A stretch of DNA of 39,045 nt from Extensimonas sp963708545 (GTDB lineage Bacteria > Pseudomonadota > Gammaproteobacteria > Burkholderiales > Burkholderiaceae_C): contig CAVPUD010000102.1 in NCBI GenBank assembly GCA_963708545.1, forward strand, positions 1 to 39,045, in the 5' to 3' direction. How positions within the stretch are numbered: position 1 is the first letter of the stretch; every line of letters begins with the position of its first letter. The position numbers and the translations under genes are program-made. Below, one piece after another: positions 33,584-39,045 of the stretch. The notes beneath the pieces are model-generated. The model worked only from the letters and a program-made list of their open reading frames with translations, was not told the origin of the DNA and did not search any database.

Positions 33584-35191
33584 ATGACCATTCTTTCTTC
33601 GCGCATTTCCACGTCGGACGAGGAGTTCCGGCGCAACCAAGAGGCCTACGAGGCGGTGATCGCCGACCTGCAGGCGCGGCGCCAGCGGGCGCTCGCGGGC
33701 GGGCCGCCCAAGGCACGGGAAAAGCACCTTGCGCGCAACAAAATCCTGCCGCGCGAGCGCGTGGAAGTGTTGCTCGATCCGGGCTCGCCGTTTCTCGAAA
33801 TCGGCATGCTCGCGGGGGAAGACATGTACGAGGGTGTGCCGCCTGGCGCGAGCATCATCACCGGCATCGGCCTGGTGCAGGGGCGCCCCTGCATGATCAT
33901 CGCCAACGACGCCACCGTCAAAGGCGGCACCTACTACGGCATGACCTGCAAAAAACACGTGCGCGCGCAGCAGATCGCCTGGCAGCACCGGCTGCCGTGC
34001 ATCACGCTGGTGGACAGCGGCGGCGCCTTTCTGCCCGACATGGCCAACATCTTCCCGGACGTCGGGCAGTTCGGCAGCATCTTCAACAACCAGGTGCGCA
34101 TGTCGGCCGAGGGCATACAGCAGATCGCCGTGGTACTGGGGCCTTGCACGGCCGGCGGGGCCTATATTCCGGCGCTGTGCGACGAGGTCGTGATCGTCAA
34201 GGAGCAGGGCTACATGTACCTGGGCGGCCCCGAACTCACGTTTGCCGCCACGGGCGAGACCGTGGATGCCGAGTCGCTCGGCGGCGCCAAGATGCACTGC
34301 AGCGTGAGCGGCGTGACGGATCACATTGCCGAGGACGACCGCCACGCGCTCGCGATCACGCGCGAGATCGTGCGCGATCTCGGCGAGGTGCCCAAGCCGC
34401 GCTGGACTCGCCAGCTCTCGCTGCCGCCGCGCTACGACCCGCGCGAGATCTACGGCATCATCAGCCGCGACCCCAAATTCCCCACCGACACGCGCGAAAT
34501 CCTCGCGCGCTTCGTCGATGACAGCCGCTTTCAAGAGTTCAAGCCCATGTACGGCGACACCCTGCTCACGGGTTTTGCGCGCATCCATGGGCACGAAATC
34601 GGCATCCTCGCGAACCAGGGCGTGCTGTTCCCCGAAAGCGCAATGAAGGCGGCGCACTTCATCGACCTGTGCTGCCAGCGCGACATCCCGCTGCTGTTCA
34701 TGGCCGACGTCACGGGCTTCATGGTTGGGCGCGCGGCCGAGCAGGCTGGCATCGCCAAGGCCGGCGCGAAGATGATCACGGCCATGGCCTCGGCCAACGT
34801 GCCTAAATACACCATCATCATCGGCGCCTCGTATGGCGCGGGCTATTTGGCCATGTGCGGGCGCCCGTTCAATCCTACGGCCATGTTCACCTGGCCCACG
34901 GGCCGCGCCGCAATCATGGGGCCCGAGCAGGCCGCGACCGTGATGGCGCTGGTGCGCCGGCAGATCAACAAGAGCGAGGGCAAGGAGTGGACGCCCGAGG
35001 AAGAAGAGGCTTTCAAGGCGCCCGTGCGCAAGATTTACGAGGACTTTCAGCCCGCGAAGAACTTTTCTTCCAACCTCTGGGCGGACGGCATTCTCGATCC
35101 GGTCGAAACCCGCGACGCGATGGGCCTGTTGCTCGACCTGGCCTCGCGCACTGCGGCCAAGCCGACACCGTTCGGCGTCTTCCGTTTCTGA
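33584..35191 (+). CDS. acyl-CoA carboxylase, carboxyltransferase (beta) subunit
   Basis: A 535-residue carboxyltransferase of the methylcrotonyl/geranyl-CoA carboxylase beta family. It contains IANDATVKGGTYYGMTCKKH, LVDSGGAFLPDMANIFPD, GPCTAGGAYIPAL and YGAGYLAMCGR, and ends in FGVFRF, as MCC beta subunits do. The start ATG 33584 gives a family-like N-terminus; the frame is open upstream into the crotonase gene. It transfers CO2 from carboxybiotin to an enoyl-CoA with a 3-methyl group. Whether the substrate is 3-methylcrotonyl-, geranyl- or another CoA ester cannot be read from sequence. The alpha subunit follows 80 bases on. Confidence 0.92.
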   Translation: MTILSSRISTSDEEFRRNQEAYEAVIADLQARRQRALAGGPPKAREKHLARNKILPRERVEVLLDPGSPFLEIGMLAGEDMYEGVPPGASIITGIGLVQGRPCMIIANDATVKGGTYYGMTCKKHVRAQQIAWQHRLPCITLVDSGGAFLPDMANIFPDVGQFGSIFNNQVRMSAEGIQQIAVVLGPCTAGGAYIPALCDEVVIVKEQGYMYLGGPELTFAATGETVDAESLGGAKMHCSVSGVTDHIAEDDRHALAITREIVRDLGEVPKPRWTRQLSLPPRYDPREIYGIISRDPKFPTDTREILARFVDDSRFQEFKPMYGDTLLTGFARIHGHEIGILANQGVLFPESAMKAAHFIDLCCQRDIPLLFMADVTGFMVGRAAEQAGIAKAGAKMITAMASANVPKYTIIIGASYGAGYLAMCGRPFNPTAMFTWPTGRAAIMGPEQAATVMALVRRQINKSEGKEWTPEEEEAFKAPVRKIYEDFQPAKNFSSNLWADGILDPVETRDAMGLLLDLASRTAAKPTPFGVFRF

Positions 35192-35271
35192 GTTTTGCTT
35201 ACGGGCAGCGCCGATGCATCGGGTTTGTATGCCGCAGCGTCGGTTCTCTTCGATCCACAGAGTTTCACGAG

Positions 35272-37290
35272 ATGATCAAAAAAGTCCTCATTGCCAACCG
35301 CGGTGAAATCGCGTGCCGCATCGCGCGCACCTGCCGCAAGCTGGGCCTCGAAGTGGCCACCGTGCATTCGAGCGCGGAGCGTTTTGCGCGCCATGTGCGC
35401 GAGATCGGTGAGTCGGTCGAGATCGGCGGCGCTGCGCCCGCCGAGAGTTATCTGCGCATAGACGCGATCGTGGCGGCCGCGCGCCGCGTCGGCGCCGACG
35501 CGGTGCACCCAGGCTACGGCTTTTTGTCTGAAAACGCCGACTTCGTGCGCGCGCTCGACGCTGCGGGGCTGACCTTCATAGGCCCGCGCGCCGAAACGAT
35601 GGAGCGCATAGGCGGCAAAGCCAGCGCCAAGATCGAGGCGCAGCGCGCCGGCGTGCCGGTGATTCCCGGCAGCCCAGGCGGCATGAAAGACCCGGCCGAG
35701 GTGCTGCGCCTCGTGCAAAGCATGCCGCTGCCGGTGCTGCTCAAGGCCGTGGCCGGAGGCGGCGGCCGCGGCATGGCCGTGGTCGAGACGCTGGACGGCC
35801 TTGAAGGCCGTATCGAGAGCGCGATGCGCGAGGCCGAAAAGGCCTTCGGCAACGGCGAGCTGATCGTCGAGCGCTACCTGCCGCGCGTGCGCCACATCGA
35901 GGTGCAGGTCGCAGGCGACGGTCAGGGCCAGGCGATCCACCTGTTCGAGCGCGAGTGCACGCTGCAGCGCCGCCACCAGAAGGTCATCGAAGAGGCGCCC
36001 TCGGCCGGTCTGCCCGAGCCGCTGCGCCAGGCGATTTTGGCCGACGCGGTCAAACTCGCCGCGAGCGTGGAATACCGCGGTCTGGGCACGGTGGAGTTCG
36101 TCGTCGCGGGCGATGAGTATTTTTTCCTCGAAGTCAATCCGCGCCTGCAGGTCGAGCACCCGGTGACCGAGGAAGTCACGGGGCTCGATCTGGTGGCGCT
36201 GCAACTGCAGATCGCCGACAGCGGCGCCTTGCCGCTCAGCCAGGCCGAGGTGCGCTGCACGGGCAATGCGTTCGAGGCGCGGCTGTGCGCCGAAGACCCG
36301 GCGGCGGGCTTTTTGCCGGCCACGGGGCGCTTGCAGCTCGTGGATTTTTCGCGCGCCGGGGTGCGCATCGAGTCGGGCGTGGAAAGTGGCGACGAGATCT
36401 CGCCGCACTACGACTCGATGATCGCCAAGCTCATCGCGCACGGCCCCGACCGCGACGCCGCGCGCCGTGCTTTGCTTGCTGGCCTGCGTGCGAGCACGGT
36501 GATCGGCCTGCCGACGAATCTGCAATTTTTGCAAGAGTTGCTCGAATGGCCGCAGACGTGCGACGCGAGCTTTCACACGCGCCTGATCGACGAACGCTAC
36601 GCGCCGGGTGCGTCCGCTGCAGCGGGCGCCGCAGTGGGTAGCGCCGCGCCCGTCGAACCTATCGAACACCTTGCAGCCGCGGCGCTGTATTGGCTTGCGC
36701 AGTCGCGCGCGCAAACGCCGGAACTCGGCTGCTGGACGCTGGGCGGCTTCACGGGCTGGCGCTTGAACACCGGTGCCATTGCACCCGCGCCGCAGCCGGC
36801 GCTCGTGCTCAAGCAGGGCGCATCCGAGTGGCCCGTGCGCTTTTCGGGCGAGACTGCGCAGGGCAGCTACCGGCTGCGCATCGCCGAGGAAGAAGTCGAG
36901 GCCACGCAGCGCCAGATCGGCGCGGGCCGCTATCTTTTGCTGTGCAAGGAGCACGCGCTCGAGGTAACGATTGGCGGTGATGCGCAGCAGATCGAGCTCG
37001 CGAGCGCGCTGGGCACGGCGGTGCTCTCAGCCTCGTCCTACCTCGGTGGCGCCGCGAGCGACGCCGCGGCCGGCGGGCAATTGCTCGCACCCATGATGGG
37101 CAAGGTCGTGGCCGTGAAGGCGCAGGCCGGCGACGCCGTCGTCACCGGCCAGACCGTGGTCGTGCTCGAATCGATGAAGATGGAGCTGCACGTCACGGCG
37201 CCTTTCAATGGCAACGTGAGCAGCCTGCGTTGCCAGGTGGGCGACATGGTCGAGCGCCATCAGGTGCTGGCCGAAGTCAGCCCGGTCTGA
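35272..37290 (+). CDS. acyl-CoA carboxylase, biotin carboxylase/biotin carrier (alpha) subunit
   Basis: A 672-residue alpha subunit. The biotin carboxylase domain comes first (KKVLIANRGEIACRIART, HPGYGFLSENADF, the ATP loop KAVAGGGGRGMAVV, EVNPRLQVEHPVTEEVTG), then a linking BT-like domain (about 460-590), then a biotin carrier domain with ESMKMELHV near residue 635, where the Lys is biotinylated. This matches LiuD/AtuF in length and order. It should work with the beta subunit just upstream and may also serve the second beta subunit that begins at 38691. ATG 35272 is chosen for the MIKKVLIANRG start. Confidence 0.94.
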   Translation: MIKKVLIANRGEIACRIARTCRKLGLEVATVHSSAERFARHVREIGESVEIGGAAPAESYLRIDAIVAAARRVGADAVHPGYGFLSENADFVRALDAAGLTFIGPRAETMERIGGKASAKIEAQRAGVPVIPGSPGGMKDPAEVLRLVQSMPLPVLLKAVAGGGGRGMAVVETLDGLEGRIESAMREAEKAFGNGELIVERYLPRVRHIEVQVAGDGQGQAIHLFERECTLQRRHQKVIEEAPSAGLPEPLRQAILADAVKLAASVEYRGLGTVEFVVAGDEYFFLEVNPRLQVEHPVTEEVTGLDLVALQLQIADSGALPLSQAEVRCTGNAFEARLCAEDPAAGFLPATGRLQLVDFSRAGVRIESGVESGDEISPHYDSMIAKLIAHGPDRDAARRALLAGLRASTVIGLPTNLQFLQELLEWPQTCDASFHTRLIDERYAPGASAAAGAAVGSAAPVEPIEHLAAAALYWLAQSRAQTPELGCWTLGGFTGWRLNTGAIAPAPQPALVLKQGASEWPVRFSGETAQGSYRLRIAEEEVEATQRQIGAGRYLLLCKEHALEVTIGGDAQQIELASALGTAVLSASSYLGGAASDAAAGGQLLAPMMGKVVAVKAQAGDAVVTGQTVVVLESMKMELHVTAPFNGNVSSLRCQVGDMVERHQVLAEVSPV

Positions 37291-37318
37291 AGCTGAAAAA
37301 TCACTGAAGGAGACCGCC

Positions 37319-38287
37319 ATGAGCGACTTGCCCCGTTCCGTAGAGTTCCATGAAGAAGGCCCGCGCGAGGGCTTTCAGATGGAAAAGCAGACTTTCCCGC
37401 TGGCCGACCGTGTGGCGTTGATCAATGCCTTGTCGGCCGCCGGGCTCAAGCAAATCCAGGTGGCGTCCTTCGTGAGCCCGCGCGCCGTGCCGCAGATGGC
37501 GGACACGCCCGAGCTGTTTGCCGCGATCACCAAGCGCCCCGGCACGCGCTACACGGCGCTGTGGCTCAACGACAACGGCTTCGAGCGGGCGCGCGCCTGC
37601 GACCAGGTGGACCTCGACGGCAAGCTGATGTTCTACACCACCGAGCCGTTTTCGCAGCGCAACAACAACTGCAGCGTGGCCGAGGGACGCGAGCGCCAGC
37701 TCGGCTGGCTGGACCGCTACATCGCGCTGGGCATTCCGGTCGAAAAGGCCTACGTGATCACGGCCTTCGGCTGCAACCTCGGCGGCCCCGTGCCGGTGTC
37801 GGCCGTGACCGAGCACATCCGCTGGCTCATGGATGCGTGCGCCGACCGCGGTGTGCCGCTGCCCGCGCTCTACCTGGCCGACACCATGGGCTGGGCCAAC
37901 CCTGAGGAGATCAAGCGGCGCATAGGCGCGGTGCGTGAGCTCGTGCCCGATGCGGCCATGGGCTTGCACCTGCACGACACGCGCGGCGCGGGCGGCGCCA
38001 ACGTTTACGCGGCGCTGCAGATGGGCGTGCGCTTGTTCGACAGCTCGGTCGCGGGCCTGGGCGGCTGCCCGTTTGCGGGGCACAAGCACGGCGGCGCGGC
38101 AGGCAACATCTGCACCGAAGACATGGTGTTCATGTGCGAGGAAATGGGCATAGAAACCGGTATAGACCTCGAAGCGCTGATCGAGGCCGCACGCCTGGCC
38201 GAGCGCATCATCGGCCGGCCGCTCTCCGGGCACATCATGCACAGCGGCTCGCTCAAAGAGTTCCGCGAAGGCGCTGCAACGTATTGA
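37319..38287 (+). CDS. HMG-CoA lyase-like DRE-TIM metallolyase, variant active site
   Basis: A 322-residue TIM-barrel lyase with AGGAG before the ATG. It is clearly related to HMG-CoA lyase (SFVSPRAVPQMAD, GLHLHDTRG with His217 and His219, GLGGCPFA with Cys250). But the DRE triad is changed. The usual GPRDGLQ is GPREGFQ (Arg16, Glu17), and the Glu of IExxSFVSP is Gln47. The glycine loop from Cys250 to Asn263 is four residues longer than in human HMGCL. In a liu/atu-like operon it would split a 3-hydroxy-3-methylglutaryl-type CoA ester. The changes suggest another substrate, or altered chemistry. Confidence 0.88.
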   Translation: MSDLPRSVEFHEEGPREGFQMEKQTFPLADRVALINALSAAGLKQIQVASFVSPRAVPQMADTPELFAAITKRPGTRYTALWLNDNGFERARACDQVDLDGKLMFYTTEPFSQRNNNCSVAEGRERQLGWLDRYIALGIPVEKAYVITAFGCNLGGPVPVSAVTEHIRWLMDACADRGVPLPALYLADTMGWANPEEIKRRIGAVRELVPDAAMGLHLHDTRGAGGANVYAALQMGVRLFDSSVAGLGGCPFAGHKHGGAAGNICTEDMVFMCEEMGIETGIDLEALIEAARLAERIIGRPLSGHIMHSGSLKEFREGAATY

Positions 38288-38527
38288 TCCTCAATCCGGC
38301 AGTTGACCGCTGCATTTCGTATGCAACGCTTTGATTTTTCGAATGATTTTTCACGTTGCGAGACGCACCCATCGGGTCAGAGCGCTGCGCGCCCGATCGC
38401 GCCGCCCTCGGGCACGCTGGCCGCGTTGCAAATCCTCGCCATGGCACCCGCCATGGCTGCGGTTTGCGCCTTGCCAGTGCACCCGATGACGACACGCTCG
38501 GGCGCGCTCAACTGCCGGATTGAGGAT
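38287..38527. repeat. perfect 20-bp inverted repeats flanking 201 bp
   Basis: ATCCTCAATCCGGCAGTTGA at 38287-38306 occurs as its exact reverse complement at 38508-38527; three further bases (CGC) match one base beyond. The left arm overlaps the last base of the lyase stop codon. The interior has a minus-strand open stretch encoding PERVVIGCTGKAQTAAMAG and ending GGAIGRAAL-stop, which looks like the tail of a lost gene I cannot name. No target-site duplication is evident. It may be a small mobile element, a recombination scar or a long hairpin. Confidence 0.7.
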
Positions 38528-38542
38528 GATTCCAAGGTTTTT

Positions 38543-38592
38543 ACTATCAAAAGAGAAGCTGCTTGCGCTTTTGTATAAAGCGTGAAATGGCA
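38543..38592 (+). repeat. Comamonadaceae-type intergenic repeat, diverged copy C
   Basis: Contains AGAAGCTGCTTGCGCTTTTG and then AAAGCGTGAAATGGC, matching the first half of copy A (5589-5640) well and the AGAGGCCAAAAAC end poorly. The core can fold (CGCTTT/AAAGCG). Between it and 38690 there is AT-rich sequence and a GCCCGG/CCGGGC pair, but no gene. Confidence 0.5.
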
Positions 38593-38690
38593 GTTTCATA
38601 CATAAATTTTCGCAATGAAAAATATAGCAAATGTCTGCGCCCGGCAGCGTGCATCGCAGCACCGGGCATGCAGCCCGAAAGGTGGTGACC

Positions 38691-39045
38691 ATGGCCGTGC
38701 TTGAATCGCACATCGACGTGCGCGGCGCAGACTTTGCCGAGAATCTGCGCTTTCACCGCGCAGAAATTGCCCTTTTGCAAGAGCGCTTGCGCGCAGCCGC
38801 GACGGGCGGGCGCGACGCGCACATCCGGCGCCACCGTGCGCGCGGCAAGTGGCTGGTGCGCGAGCGCATCGACTTCATCGTGGACGATGGCACGCCTTTT
38901 CTGGAGCTTTCGCCGCTCGCGGCCTGGGGGCAGTACGGCAATGAGGTGCCGGGCGCGGGCATCGTCACCGGCGTCGGCATCGTGGCCGGACGGCCCTGCA
39001 TGTTCATCGCCAACGACGCGACCGTGAAGGGCGGCTCGTTCTTCC
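38691..39045 (+). CDS. second acyl-CoA carboxylase beta subunit, 3' truncated by window edge
   Basis: The frame is open from ATG 38691 to the end of the window, giving 118 residues. MAVLESHIDVRGADFAENL, the RGKWLVRERIDFIVDDGTPF segment, cut here at 20, and IANDATVKGGSFF are the N-terminal signature of carboxyltransferase beta subunits of the MCC/GCC group. It is not a copy of the beta subunit at 33584: the two differ at most positions outside the core motifs. No second alpha subunit is visible, so it may share the alpha subunit at 35272 or have its own beyond the edge. A 403-base gap with repeats separates it from the lyase gene, so it probably has its own promoter. Confidence 0.88.
   Translation, partial: MAVLESHIDVRGADFAENLRFHRAEIALLQERLRAAATGGRDAHIRRHRARGKWLVRERIDFIVDDGTPFLELSPLAAWGQYGNEVPGAGIVTGVGIVAGRPCMFIANDATVKGGSFF

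Noticed and set aside
35047..36954. 635-codon open frame on the - strand
   Set aside because: Antisense shadow of the carboxylase alpha subunit, with no recognisable domain.
38351..38713. 120-codon minus-strand frame after the lyase gene
   Set aside because: It spans the inverted repeat and repeat copy C and shows no domain. The more protein-like stretch there (PERVVIGCTGKAQ) is in another frame and has no start.
1..39045. CRISPR arrays, rRNA genes, integrases or intact insertion sequences
   Set aside because: Looked for on both strands; no regularly spaced repeats, transposase or integrase coding and no rRNA stretches were seen.

Overview
The window reads as a chromosomal segment from a high-GC betaproteobacterium of the order Burkholderiales, most likely family Comamonadaceae. 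Three things support this: the housekeeping order DUF502-aspS-nudB-ybhP-clsB, the order (TPR protein)-lolB-ispE-tRNA-Gln-prs-rplY-pth, and copies of an intergenic repeat with a core like AGCTGCTTGCGCTT that I recognise from genomes of that family. The family assignment is inference from gene order and protein sequence, not from a search.

Positions 1-7842 (+ strand) hold the 3' part of a DUF502 membrane protein, a badly broken aspS, a small toxin-antitoxin module (Phd/YefM-like antitoxin with a CcdA-like tail, plus CcdB) inserted in front of nudB, then a ybhP-clsB pair, folE tightly coupled to a BLUF photoreceptor, a LysE/RhtB exporter and a 2x[4Fe-4S] ferredoxin. Positions 7903-13863 (- strand) are translation, nucleotide and envelope genes: TPR protein, lolB, ispE, tRNA-Gln(UUG), prs, rplY and pth. 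Positions 13911-17858 (+) are mutM, a dynamin-like GTPase and mutY, so the two oxidised-guanine repair glycosylases flank a GTPase gene. The convergent rapZ follows.

Positions 18842-39045 form a catabolic island of acyl-CoA genes. The - strand arm runs from fadH (31382) to a CaiB-type CoA-transferase (18842). It has four acyl-CoA dehydrogenases, a DUF35 protein, a thiolase-like protein without the usual nucleophilic cysteine, an SDR, a double-hotdog MaoC hydratase and a crotonase. Four of these genes (the acyl-CoA dehydrogenase pair, DUF35 and the thiolase-like gene) overlap by ATGA and resemble steroid or 2-methyl-branched side-chain degradation modules. The divergent + strand arm has an acyl-CoA dehydrogenase, a crotonase, biotin carboxylase-type beta and alpha subunits, an HMG-CoA-lyase-like protein and the start of a second carboxyltransferase beta subunit. 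This is the part list of leucine (liu) or acyclic-terpene (atu) degradation, but several active-site residues differ. My inference is that the two arms together degrade a methyl-branched, isoprenoid-like or alicyclic acid; the substrate is not known.

Sequence quality matters here. aspS carries five apparent frameshifts and one in-frame amber codon within about 720 bases, and lolB and the TPR gene carry one each. Six of these seven indels are single-base insertions outside long homopolymers, so sequencing or assembly error is more likely than true decay of three genes that are usually essential or conserved.
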